Of a DNA stretch of 64,000 bases, positions 11,704 through 21,705 are shown one piece after another. The stretch comes from Podocnemis expansa (Eukaryota; Chordata; Testudines; Podocnemididae): assembly GCA_007922195.1 (NCBI GenBank), contig ML682005.1:40347531-40411530 (forward strand). The letters run 5' to 3'. The notes under the pieces were generated by a model. The model worked only from the letters and a program-made list of their open reading frames with translations, was not told where the DNA came from and searched no databases. The translations under genes and the position numbers were made by a program. Each line of letters begins with the position of its first letter. Position 1 is the stretch's first letter.

Positions 11704-11960
11704 TATTTTTCACGTGAGCTTTCATGGGTGAAGTCCCACTTTGTCAGATACCAGAAAGTGGATTTATCTTTCCCTCCCATACTTTTAAGTTTTTTTTTTC
11801 CACTGTAAGTTTCTTCCACTTCCGGTCATCTGGCGAAGTGGGACTTCACCCACGAAAGCTCATGTGAAAAATGAACTTGTTAGCATTTGAAAGTACAACA
11901 GGACTCCTTGCTTGTTTTGCTGAAGTAGACTAGCATAGCTCCCCCTTTGGAACTTACTAT
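11704..11960 (+). repeat. PLE foldback, truncated on one arm
   Basis: The left arm at 11704-11754 (gagctttcatgggtgaagtc) is the complement of the right arm at 11820-11875 (gacttcacccacgaaagctc). The central loop is 65 bp. The right arm continues into the PLE tail (gttagcatttgaaagtacaa, aggactccttg, ccccctttggaac), while the left arm stops early. The hammerhead-like core on the plus strand is CTGGCGA (11830-11836), a GTGGG/CCCAC hairpin, then GAAA (11854-11857). One core base differs from the consensus CTGANGA. Confidence 0.82.
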
Positions 11961-14894
11961 TTTAGTTGATACACTGATCAGTGTAAAAGGGTATAAGGTA
12001 TATCATCTTCAGAAGTGTGTATGTGTAAGTTGGTCACTAATGCTCTAATATGCATTCATGTAATATGGCACATCAGTGCCTAGGTGCATGTACATGAGTG
12101 TAAACAGATTTTTTGCGCTCCTAGTTCTGAAAATATATTCCTGAAATTTGCTTGGAGGACCAAAAGTTGTTAAAACCAGCTGAGATGCTAGAACTGGTAT
12201 TTAATCTTCATTCAACATAATCAGTGGAAACAGTAAAGATTAAGAAGTGTTTAATAAAATAAATGTGCTGTCTTCACTATAAGCCTGTAAGAAGTCTCTC
12301 TTGTGTTTTTGTACTATTGTTTGGTGAGACATCAGTGATATAAAACCTATCATTCTTTACCTGGTAATTGTGCTCAGTTAAGATGGACAATATTGTGAGA
12401 AATGTTGACAAAAAGTCAAAGCAGTCTGTGTTCTTGTCCCCCCTCACCCCACCCCTTCTGATTCAGGGTGTGCATATATTGCTGTGAATATACATGATCA
12501 TGGGTTAATACACAAATCTCTCTTTCCTTGCACTGTATGAACGTTTTGGAACTTAGACTACTTCTTTGCATCCTTTGCCTATAGACAGGAATTTTGAACT
12601 TTAGCTATGTTATTTCCGTTTGTCTTCTGGCACATGCATTAGTTTTTGAAGCAGATGAAAAAGAATTGTATTAGAGACACCAAAATGCTCGTTCTTCAAC
12701 CAGAAAGAGACTGCAAGATGTATATTGTTGACTCTAAGATAAAATGATGATGCTTTAGCTACCTGCTACATGTCATTAGATAAAGTTTAAATTCCTGCCA
12801 AGTCATATTCTTAAATTTCCAAACTAACTTCTACCCCTGTATTTTTGTTTTGCAGTTCCCTTTCTGAAGGAAAGTTTGACTAACGATACAAATACTATCA
12901 GACTCTTTCTATTGGCTAATGTATTTACTGAATGAAAAATGAGTAGTCAAGTATACTGAAAAATGACGCATGTTTTTAATGTTTGCCCTCTGACAGTAGT
13001 ATTGAGCGTACAGAATGGACTACTGCATTTTTCCGAGTGTAAACAATATTCTCCAGTGCAGATTCTTACCAAGACAGAATTTTTTCAGATCGTATGTGAC
13101 GGATTATCTGGCAAAAGGAGAAATATTACAGTGAATGATCCCTAGTGAGCTGACCAAATGCTTGAATGAATAGAAGAATTGAGAATTAAGAGAAAAGGAT
13201 AGCATTTCTACCCTACTGTCATATTTTACATTGAGGAATGGGATTCAGTTGGCAGAAGACTGTGGTGTTATATAAATCACATCTCAGCAAGGAGTTTGCA
13301 AGGGCAAACGTATTTTTATCATTTTGGAAAAACAAAGGTGTCTTCCCTTGAGTATTCATGTGAAGTAGTGATGGTACTCACTATTACTTCCCCTTTTTAA
13401 AGAGTTAAATTTATTTACGTCCTTCTAGCTAGTTGTGTCCTTTGAAAGGGGTAATTGTATAGAATATAGCTTGATTTCTAGATTTATTATTTTACAAGGT
13501 AGTGTAGCTGTTTCATTTAAAGTTATTAAAAGCAGGCCTTGATCTTGCAAAAATTTGTCCATGTATATAATCAGCTCATGTGAGCAATTCCATAGAAGTT
13601 GAGCATATGCAGAAGTGTCTGTTCAGTCTTGACTTCCACATTTCTTATACATCAAAGCTTAACGAGCAGCAGCTGTTTTGTCTTGTTGCTTTGACTGTTA
13701 AGAGCATATGGTTAATTTAATAAATTTGTACAGCTTCCCAGAACTATGTAGTGATATTTGGTTCCCTAACTGGTGGTGACAGTTTGAAATAGCTAATGAT
13801 TTAAGACAGACTTGCAGTATTGTATTCATCTATAGTGAAAAGTCCTGGCTGCTGTGGGTGACGTTAACTGTCATACCAAAGGCATACTGATGGTTCCAGA
13901 CTTGTGTTATGAATCCTTGGGATCTTGGGTGACTGGCACAATGTTGGGTGGTGCTGAGGCCAGTGTAGCTTATGCCACAGGACCAGAAAGGCCATACAGT
14001 CAAAAGCACAATGGTGGCTTAAAATGCTTTGCAGAACAGCCAAACATTTGAATTATAGGGAACAGATTCCATAACTCCTTCTTGATGAGATTACATTTAA
14101 CTAAAAAATGAAGAACCTAATTAAGAACTGTGGAAATCTCCTGCTGTTATCTGTTTATGAGCCTACAACTTCTTTCCTGTCTTAATAAACATCATCAAGC
14201 TTTTTCCAGTTGGAATCTGTCATTAAAACAGCACTCTCTGCAATTATACAGGTGCTCAATCCATATTAATGGATGTTTTGACAATTCAGGTATTTTAAAA
14301 CATTATTTTTGTAATTTCCTTGTGTAATTTATATATGGTGATTAAGTTAATGCAGTAGTAAAGATCAGTAAAATTCTACCTCAGGGCATAAATACACAAT
14401 ATGAACAGAATTCTGAGTGATTTCCAAAGCACAGTCTAACATCAGTAAATAATTGACAAGTTCTGGTGAGCAAGGCACAGAATTAGATTGTTGGTGCTGT
14501 TGAAAAATCTCTTAAGATCTGATTATTGATAAAAGAAATATCTGATCTCAGAGGATGTAGACAGCATCTACTATGGGAATTAGAGAGCCAGCTGATGATC
14601 TGAAATGAAAAGAGTTGTTGGTTTAATGATTATCTACCATGAAAGTACTGTATATGAAAATAGAGTTTTTAGACTTGGAGGCAGTCTGCCTCATCTAAAA
14701 GTTGCTCAAAAAGCAGACAAGGAAAGAGGGAACGAGACTCCACTTTATAACAAAATCTTAACGATCTCTGAGTATAAAAGCAGTCATAATGAGTGGTTTC
14801 TCATTACTGGGAATATACAGCTGGCATTATTCAGGCATATCATAAGCACTAAATTCTAGAGATGTTACATTTACATTCAGCTTTGAAAATAATT
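11961..14894. other. intron, no feature seen
   Basis: This is nearly 3 kb of AT-rich sequence. No repeat family, splice-flanked open frame or RNA gene can be defended here. The short frames at 12963, 13854, 14130 and 14605 show no motif. Confidence 0.55.
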
Positions 14895-15415
14895 AGGAAA
14901 AAAACAAGGAGTCTTGTGGCACTTAAAGACTAACAGATTTATTTATCGCATGAGCATTCATGGGAGAAAATCCCACTTCATTGGACGCTTTGAAGAGGGG
15001 GAACTTACAGAATGGGATGAAAATAAATGCACTGGAGTGTAAGACATGGGATCAGGTCATACTGCAACAGCAAATCAGAGCATTTGTAAGGATTCAGACC
15101 CTAGGAAACAGCAAATAGAGGGAGGGTGAAGTCAAATTACCTGTTATAACGTGAAAAGAATCCATAGTCACGATTAAGGCCTGCTTTCACACAATCTAAC
15201 TTGCATAGTAGTTGGATATCCGGCTGTTTCTCTTTGAAGTCTTGATGTCCCATTGATTTTCTTGATGACCATCGTTAACAAATCATCAGTGGAGGGATTA
15301 GGAAGATGGAAGTGCTCAGCAACTGTTCTTTTTGTGTTGTGATTTCTGATGTCAGTTTTGTGCCTCTTTATTCTTCTGCATAAGGAGCAGGCTTACCTGG
15401 CTATGTGGACTCCCT
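14895..15415 (-). repeat. inverted 5' arm of the PLE
   Basis: This arm begins with the tail box (aaggagtcttgtggcactta at 14908) and reads inward as the complement of the 3' part of the same element. Its hammerhead region on the minus strand has decayed: the first box reads CCAATGA and the second GAAT instead of GAAA. The arm ends at cctcctcagac, where the hAT element then inserted. Confidence 0.8.
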
Positions 15416-15423
15416 CCTCAGAC

Positions 15424-15776
15424 CAATGTTCCCTCTAATTTTTAGTAGGCTGTGTGCACAAAAATTTTCTTTTGTGCAAATTTTTAGAAGTAGTGTCCAA
15501 ATTTGTGTGCACTCCAGTGAATGTGGTCAAACTTGTGAGCATGATGAAGGAAGTGTGTATGATGCAAATAATCTGTTTTATTTTTATATGCTGATGTAAA
15601 TGATTTTATAAATTACGAAACCTTATCTGAAACATGCTACTTGAAACCACCTTCTTAAAGTAGCATAAAAATACTAGCACTGTTGAATTTTTTTTGTGCA
15701 TGCTTTATTTTGTTGTGTGCGCGGGTTTCATGACCTGTGTGCGCATGCACACGCGCACACCTTAGAGGGAACATAG
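15424..15776. mobile_element. non-autonomous hAT element, 353 bp, inside the PLE
   Basis: The terminal inverted repeats are CAATGTTCCCTCTAA on the left and TTAGAGGGAACATAG on the right, 14 of 15 bases complementary. The 8-bp duplication cctcagac is perfect on both sides (15416-15423 and 15777-15784). The interior is TG-rich with runs such as gtgtgcgcatgcacacgcgc and has no open frame for a transposase. Removing it rejoins the PLE leader to the coding start. The perfect duplication suggests a fairly recent insertion. Confidence 0.9.
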
Positions 15777-15784
15777 CCTCAGAC

Positions 15785-16320
15785 CCTATGTTACCAGCAT
15801 CCCTAGCTGTCATCGAGACACCATGGATTTCGTGAGGAAACTCCAGTCCATCGGTGAGCTTCCTGAAAACACCATCCTGGCCACTATGGATGTAGAAGTT
15901 CTTTACACCAACATCCCACACAAGAATGGGTTACAAGCTATTAGAAGAACCATCCCAGGTGATGCTACAGCACAGACAACCTTTTCGGACGCAAGGATAA
16001 TTAATTTATACCTCCAAGGCAGTGGCACTGCTATGGGTACCTGCATGGCCCCACAATATCCCAACATTTTTATGAGTGACTTAGAACAGTGTTTCCTCAG
16101 GTCTCATCCCAAAGCACCTCTCCTCTGCTTAAGCTCCATTGATGACATTTTCATCATCTGGACCCATGGTAGGATGCACTTGAAGATTTCCACAGAGATT
16201 TCAACAGTTTCCACTCCACTGTTAAACTTCGCCTGTAACACTCCACACAGGAGATCCACTTTCTGGACACTACAGTACAAATTAAGGATGGACACACAAA
16301 CACCACTCTACTGAAAACCT
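15785..16320 (+). pseudogene. PLE reverse transcriptase fragment
   Basis: The frame opening at 15823 shows the PLE-type RT fingers and palm: LATMDVEVLYTNIPH (first catalytic Asp in MDV), GTAMGTCMAPQYPNIFM, and SIDDIFIIW with the Asp pair at 16141-16146. In this family the residue before IDD is normally aromatic; here it is Ser. The stretch between the first two motifs looks shorter than usual, suggesting an internal deletion. The frame ends in a frameshift at about 16310, just before the sequence continues as KPT in another frame. The product would have been the polymerase that copies PLE RNA at a nicked target. Confidence 0.82.
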
Positions 16321-16720
16321 ACTGATTGGTATAATTATTTACATCTCTTGAGCTCCCATCCCAAACATGCCACATGATCCATTGTCTACAGCCAAGCCCT
16401 AAGATATAACCGCATTTGCTCTGATCCCTCAGACAGAGGCAGAATCTCTTATCAGGCTTTCTTAAAACTACAGTACCCACCTGAAGAAGTAAAGAAACAG
16501 ATTGACAGAGCCAGATAGGTACCCCACAGTCAACTACTACAAGAAAGGCCCAAAAAAGAAGAAAATAGAATGTCACTGGTCACCATGTACAACCCTGAAG
16601 TCAGACCTCTACAACAGATCATTAAGGACCTCCAGCCTATTTTAATAGATGACACCTCACTCTCTCTAGCCTTGAGACAGACCTCTCCTCACCTACAGAC
16701 AACTCTCGAACCTTAAACAG

Positions 16721-17062
16721 ATGCTCACCAGCAACTACAGACTGAACAGAAACATGAAAGCAGGCACATATCTCTGCAACAAACCACGCTGCCAACTTTG
16801 TCCACATATCTGCACAAAAGACACCATCATAGGACCTAATCAAGCCAGCTATTCCATCAAAGGGTCCTTCACCTGCTCATCCACTAATGTGATTTATGCC
16901 ATCGTGTGCCAGAAATGCCCCCAAGCCTTATACATTGGACAAACAGGACAGTCCCTAGGCAGAAGAATTAATGGGCACAAAACTGATGACAGAAATCACA
17001 ACACAAAAAAAAAGTTGCTGAGCACTTCCATCTTTCTAATCACTCCATTGATGATTTGTTAA
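16721..17062 (+). pseudogene. PLE GIY-YIG endonuclease fragment
   Basis: The open frame contains a Cys-rich segment CNKPRCQLCPHIC (residues 19-31) and then VIYAIVCQKC (57-66) followed by LYIGQTGQSLGRRINGHK (70-87). This is the GIY-YIG nuclease signature of Penelope elements, which cuts the target DNA for priming. The frame ends at a stop after a short A-rich run (aaaaaaaaag near 17007), where a frameshift probably truncated the C-terminus. It is separated from the RT fragment by about 400 bp of the same element with multiple stops. Confidence 0.82.
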
Positions 17063-17346
17063 TGATGGTCATCAAGAAAATCAATGGGACATCAAGACTT
17101 CAAAAGAGCAACAGCCAAAATCCAAATAATATGCAAGTTTTAGATTGTCTGAAAGCAGGACTTAATTGTGACTATGGGTTCTTTTCACATTATAACAGGT
17201 AATTTGATTTCACCCTCTATTTGTTGTTCCCTAGAGTTTGAATCCTTGTAAATGCTCTGATGTGCTGCTACAGTATGATCTGATCCCATGTCTTGCACTC
17301 CCCTGCATTTATTTTCATCCCGTTCTGTACTTCCCCCTCTTCAAAG

Positions 17347-17487
17347 CAGGGGCATCACTGGTTCTGGGCACTCTGGGGCACATGCCCCGAACCCCAGCGC
17401 CAGTGCCCTGGCCGCCTGCAGCGGCGCCTGGCCCTGTCCCTGGCCAGGGGGCAGGTCCTGGGCCAGTGCCCCGGGTCCATCCCCCAG
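17347..17487. mobile_element. GC-rich hAT-like MITE, 141 bp, inside the PLE end
   Basis: A very GC-rich segment interrupts the PLE 3' arm. It is flanked by the perfect 8-bp repeat cttcaaag (17339-17346 and 17488-17495). The ends CAGGGGCATCAC and the complement of CCATCCCCCAG are partly inverted (C-[AT]-GGGG). Size, 8-bp duplication and CAG...CAG-like ends fit a tiny hAT MITE. Without it the PLE reads straight through from cccctcttcaaag to cgtctgaggcagtggg. Confidence 0.75.
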
Positions 17488-17625
17488 CTTCAAAGCGTCT
17501 GAGGCAGTGGGATTTTCTCCCATGAAAGCTCATGCAATAAATAAATCTGTTGGTCTTTAAGTACCACAAGACTTCTTCCTTTTTTTTTTTGCTTACTAGA
17601 CTAATGTGACTGCCCCTTTGGAAAT

Positions 17626-18929
17626 TGAAAATAATTAGCTGTTTCTTTCTGGGTTCTATCAGAGCTCAAACCATTTCACAAGTGTTAAGTTTTGCATTGC
17701 TGTGAGTTTGTCCTGTGTGTGATACATAGCAATTTTTTTGTTTTTCTTTTTTTAAAACGTGTGGAAACTGAGGTCAGGCTGAAGAGTTTGTCAGTACTAG
17801 AATCAAATATCTTGCCCTCAGAACCATATTTGACAAAGAAGGTAATATCTTGCAAAGTTAAATATCAGTTTTGCAGTGCAAGGGATATGTGATTGTGCTT
17901 GGAAAGGCTCACTTTGGAAAGCCTGTGATGATTGGGGCATAGAGAAGATGAAAGCTCTTGAATATATTACCAGACTTCTGAAGGTGGCAGCACTGGAGCT
18001 CATCTGTAACTAGAGTGTTTTTTGACTCCTTAATTTGTGTATGTACAAAAGAACTGGAGAGGGAAGATTTTCAAATGGACTATGTCAGTTAGATGTCTTA
18101 TACCAGTTTCCTTTAACTAGTAGTTAGGTGCCTAATTGCTGTAGATGCCTTTGGAAAATTGAACTCTATATTCTTATTTTGTGCCCTCTACAATAAATAT
18201 ATCTGAAAACAACTTCTGTGGGTTTTATCTAGTTTATTTCATGTATTCATACAATGAATATAATTCTGTCCAACCTCTTGTTTCCTGTCATGTCTTTCAG
18301 CCTTAAAATGTTGGTGTCAGTAGGAGTTGTAGCTGGCAGCAGAAGATAACTAATGGAAGAGGATGGGACTGGGTCACTAGCTTTATGGCTTAGCCTGCCT
18401 CTCAATAAAAATTTCCCAAATATAAAGGATGTATTGTACTGAGAGCTCCCCCTGGTACTAGAACTGCACTTATTTTTCAGTTTGTTTGTTGACTTAACGT
18501 ATACTTCCCTGGTGAGGTAGTGAAACGAAATATTTGGGCTACTAGACATTCAGGTTGTTGCATCAAAACAGTATTGGTAGAACACTGTGTATGATCTTAT
18601 AGTGGTGTTCTCCAGCATCTTTTCCAATTTATCTGGCAGCTCATTTCTTCTGTCTTGCCCATGTTTAATAGGGTGCAAGACCGTGGAGTTAACAGCAGTA
18701 TAAATCTAATGTGAGAAGAGATTCAGGGACATTTTGAGTACCTGTAGAAGAGGTGTATTTTTTCTGCACTGTATTAAGTACTTTACTTTGATCCATATTT
18801 TCGGTGTAAAGGGATTGCCTTGGGGAATTCTTTGAAGTACTTTGAAATATGGCCTTCAGGCTTACTGATTTGGATAGTTGAGTTCCATGGAAACAGAATG
18901 GAGCTATACTAATCGAGTATGGAAACAGG
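17626..18929. other. intron, no feature seen
   Basis: This is AT-rich sequence between the large PLE and the next PLE end. No repeat signature or exon was found. Confidence 0.55.
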
Positions 18930-19114
18930 CTAAACAAACAAGGAGTCCTCTGGCACTTTTAAAGACTAAGATTTATTTATTAAATGAGCTTTCATGGGAG
19001 AAAATCGCACTTCGTCAGACACTTTGAAGATGGGGAGCTTACAGAAGGGGAGGAAAATATATGCAGGGAAGTGTAAGTCATAGGATCAGGTCAGACTACT
19101 GCATTGATCTGCTG
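18930..19114 (-). repeat. PLE terminal copy with hammerhead-like core
   Basis: It reads from the tail box (acaaggagtcctctggcact) inward to tcaggtcagactactgc. On the minus strand the core is CTGACGA (19018-19012), a short hairpin, then GAAA (18993-18990), matching the CTGANGA...GAAA pattern. It ends where the inverted LTR-like repeat begins. Confidence 0.8.
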
Positions 19115-19620
19115 TAAAAGAATCCCCTTTAGTAGCTGGCTGTGCAGTTGGAGGCATGTGCACACAAACCTCTTGCCTTTCAGGACGCAGAACCAGCACT
19201 TACTCTAAAAGGTAAAATCTTTAATTATAAAGAACAGATAAGAACACAAAAATTTGCTTCTCTGGGATTTAACTTGGGTAGTTACAGGGTAGGGGGAGGA
19301 GGTACATGTGCTCAGCACAGAGAATTCCAAAAAGAAACCAAAAACAAAGAAATACCCTGACTGTGTCTAAGTAAACATTCCCTGTTCTACTCATGCTGGG
19401 TCAGTAACAAATTTGAGCTTATCTTTGGTAAGGATGTCGCCAGATCCTTCCTCAGGCCTTTCTCTCTGGCTTCCTCCTGATCCTCCCACGAGCTCTGCTG
19501 CATCCAAACAGGAACAGGCAAGGCTGCTGCACCAATTCAAAAACCTGTTCTTTGTTCCTGTTGGCTCCCCTGAGACGCTCTGACCAGGGTGTTAACCCCT
19601 TCCTCCCCAAGGTTACTACA
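19115..19620 (-). repeat. LTR-like interspersed repeat, copy 2 (inverted)
   Basis: This is the reverse complement of 10249-10760. Matching blocks include the start (ccccttcctccccaaggtta here against aacccttggggaggaagggg), the gctctgctgcatccaaacag block and the cctcttgcctttcaggac block. The copy stops at the PLE end, so about 140 bp of its 3' part are missing. Divergence by indels and substitutions indicates separate insertions of one family, not a recent duplication. Confidence 0.7.
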
Positions 19621-19912
19621 TAGCCAATCCACCCAGGGGGCGGGCCAGTGGCACAGCCTCTGGTATGGCCAGGCCACACTGGAAGCTGCACCATGTGTGC
19701 AGGCCGCTCTGGGAGCCGATCTCCAGCTGGGGCTGGCCTGGCCCCACCCCCACACACCTTCCCCAAGCACCAGCCCTTTTGCAGAGGGCAAGGCTGTAGG
19801 CTGGAGGGTGGTTGTGGCCCCAGGTGAGGGCAGTTTGGGACCCAAGGGGACCCTAGTGGGGCCCACCAGTGTGGGAGGCCCAGAGGCCCCTAATCTGCCA
19901 CTGCCCTTGAAG
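19621..19912. other. GC-rich segment, unclassified
   Basis: A sharply bounded GC-rich island adjoins the outer edge of the inverted LTR-like repeat. Partial inverted similarity between its ends (ggggcgggccagtggc and gtgggaggcccagaggc) hints at a MITE, but no target duplication was found. No exon or CpG-promoter evidence supports a gene start here. Confidence 0.35.
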
Positions 19913-20984
19913 TAATCAATATAGAATGCTTAAGTAGAACAGATGATGGTAACAAACTCATGCAGCTCTTGAACATCTTCACTCTTTGAAATACAGTGGA
20001 TCTGAGATGTTGTTCGTAGAGGCAGTGGAGGACTTGACCAACATGCTTCAGCCTTGTAATGCCAAGATCTGCACATGTTAACAAGCGGTTCTCTGTTTAA
20101 GGAAAGACAAAATGTGGTTCATTTTATCCTCTTATAGCCATTGCCACAAGTAGGGAGTGTAGCACCAGGAAACAATTACTTGGTTTTTCTTTTGCATTTT
20201 TAAATACATGCTCTTATTTCAAGTGTGATCTGATACTACCTGCAACACATTTGTATAACATGCAAGCCACTCCAGTTTGCACTTTTCAGAATCGGAAGGG
20301 CCAAGAAATGAAAAGCCATGGAGATAAACGCAATCTCTGCCCTCTGTAAATGATCCTACTTTATCCTAGGGGAGTGACTTTGCAAAAAAAACTTACTCTG
20401 ATATCTTCCTGCACTTTCAGTATGTTTGAGTAAATAAATTCTGCCTTCCAAAACTGTTAAACATTTGATACTGACTAAATTCACAAAAAAACTATTCCTT
20501 TCTTGTTCAGTCAGGCCAGTGTACAGGAAATTAAGATTTGAAAAGCACCAATGACCAGTATTATCTATGATGTAGATGAAAGTGTGGGCAGAGGCCTGAA
20601 TGGTCTCCAATATTCAGATAAGTCAGTCTCTCTCTCTCTCTCTCTCTCTGGTAGTCAGAATAAATCACATCATTTACAGTCACTATAAATCCATGTGAAG
20701 ATGACCTTGTTTTGTTTGACATACGCAGGAAAAAATTATTGGTGGTGCATGGATTAAAGGTCAAGAATCAGCATCTTTTTAACATTGGCCTTAACAGCCA
20801 AGAACTCTCCTCTTTTCCTCTTTTCTCATTTATTAACTTAAAGGATGGGGGGGGGCTCCTGCTTCTTCCAACAAAACCACAATCTACTCTTAATTTTGAA
20901 TTTTCCTTCTTTAATATTGTGGACACAGGCTATTAATGGACGTCTGTGCATGATTTCAATGAGCTGTTACAGATGGTGTTTCCA
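19913..20984. other. intron with a TC microsatellite
   Basis: The only discrete feature is a (TC)n run at about 20627-20650. The rest is AT-rich with no supported feature; a short G-run lies near 20848. Confidence 0.5.
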
Positions 20985-21065
20985 GAGGGATAGCAGTGTT
21001 AGTCTGTGAATAGCAAAAATGAGAGTCCTTGGGCACCTTATAGACTAACAGATGCTGTATTGTTG
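20985..21065 (-). repeat. diverged PLE tail fragment
   Basis: The order ggatagcagtgttagtctgt, gagagtccttgggcacctta, tagactaacagatgc follows the inverted tail of PLEs, in the variant with cacctta instead of cacttaa. This suggests a second PLE subfamily. No hammerhead-like part remains. Confidence 0.6.
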
Positions 21066-21539
21066 CTATCCTTGGTGTAATGAACATCTTCTCAGAATGC
21101 TGGGGAAGAAGAACTTATCTTCACTCAAAAACTTCATCAGCAAAAGCTGTACCTGCATAGCACTACCTACAAAACCATTTTGAAAGATTCTTAGCACATG
21201 GCTGCTTATGTCCATACCTGGGCCGTGCACATTTTGAATGTACTGGCAGAAGGTGTGTTGTACTGTGGACAGGCATTTATAGTGTCCTAGCAAGCTTTCT
21301 ATATTTGTAACTTTTAATGTGGCATAGCCAAGGGGGAGGAGAGAAGAATACAATCAGGCAACATGGTAATGTAATTTTCCAGTTCCAGACACATCAGTTT
21401 GCTCAAGTCGGACATGGCTGTGCTTCAGTGAAACTGTGGCTCTTTAAAAACTGTAAACTTCATGTTGAATCTGATTCAGTTCTATGAAAATTGCAATTCA
21501 GAATGATTTTTCTCATGTGGGACCTGTACAATTTTTCAG

Positions 21540-21705
21540 AGTTGTTCAACCACATCAGCAGCAGCTGTTTGATGAAGAGGAGTTACCAGCAAGCGAGAAT
21601 GAAGATCAGCCTGGTCCATCCAGACGGAAACGCCAGCCAAGTATGTCTGAGACAATGCCACTATACACGCTATGCAAAGAGGATTTGGAGAGTATGGATA
21701 AAGAG
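21540..21705 (+). CDS. second internal coding exon of the same host gene
   Basis: The acceptor is gtacaatttttcag (AG at 21538-21539) and the donor is gag|gtgagc (GT at 21706), close to the consensus. The exon supplies one base that completes the codon left open by the exon at 50-280 (AG plus A, giving Arg), then 55 full codons, so it ends in phase 0. The peptide runs from a Gln-rich start (VVQPHQQQ) through an acidic patch (DEEELPASENEDQ) and a basic patch (PSRRKRQPS, NLS-like) to MPLYTLCKEDLESMDKE. An alternative acceptor two bases later (AG at 21540-21541) would break the phase match. No domain is recognised. The following intron runs past the end of the window without another exon that I can defend. 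Confidence 0.78.

Larger units (their letters stand above)
14895..17625 (+). mobile_element. Penelope-like element with inverted ends
   Basis: The body (15785-17062) encodes PLE reverse transcriptase and GIY-YIG remnants on the plus strand. The 3' region (17000-17625) ends with the hammerhead-like box and the tail box. The 5' flank (14895-15415) is the reverse complement of that same 3' region, for example gatgtcccattgattttctt near 15250 against aagaaaatcaatgggacatc near 17075. The element is therefore bracketed by inverted arms of about 0.5 kb. Inverted and tandem terminal arrangements are known for Penelope elements. Two hAT elements inserted later, at 15424-15776 and 17347-17487. The coding frames are broken, so the copy is inactive. 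Confidence 0.88.

Noticed and set aside
17238..17569. Several overlapping open frames on both strands
   Set aside because: They arise from the GC-rich MITE inserted in the PLE end and have no coding signature.
19452..19915. Open frames over 100 codons on both strands, and a possible CpG-type promoter
   Set aside because: They lie in an inverted LTR-like repeat and a GC-rich segment; no splice sites, protein motif or dense CpG pattern supports a gene start.
21484..21539. Extension of exon 2 upstream to an ATG at 21484
   Set aside because: The acceptor at 21538-21539 and the phase match with the exon at 50-280 fit better; the ATG lies in the intron's pyrimidine-rich end.
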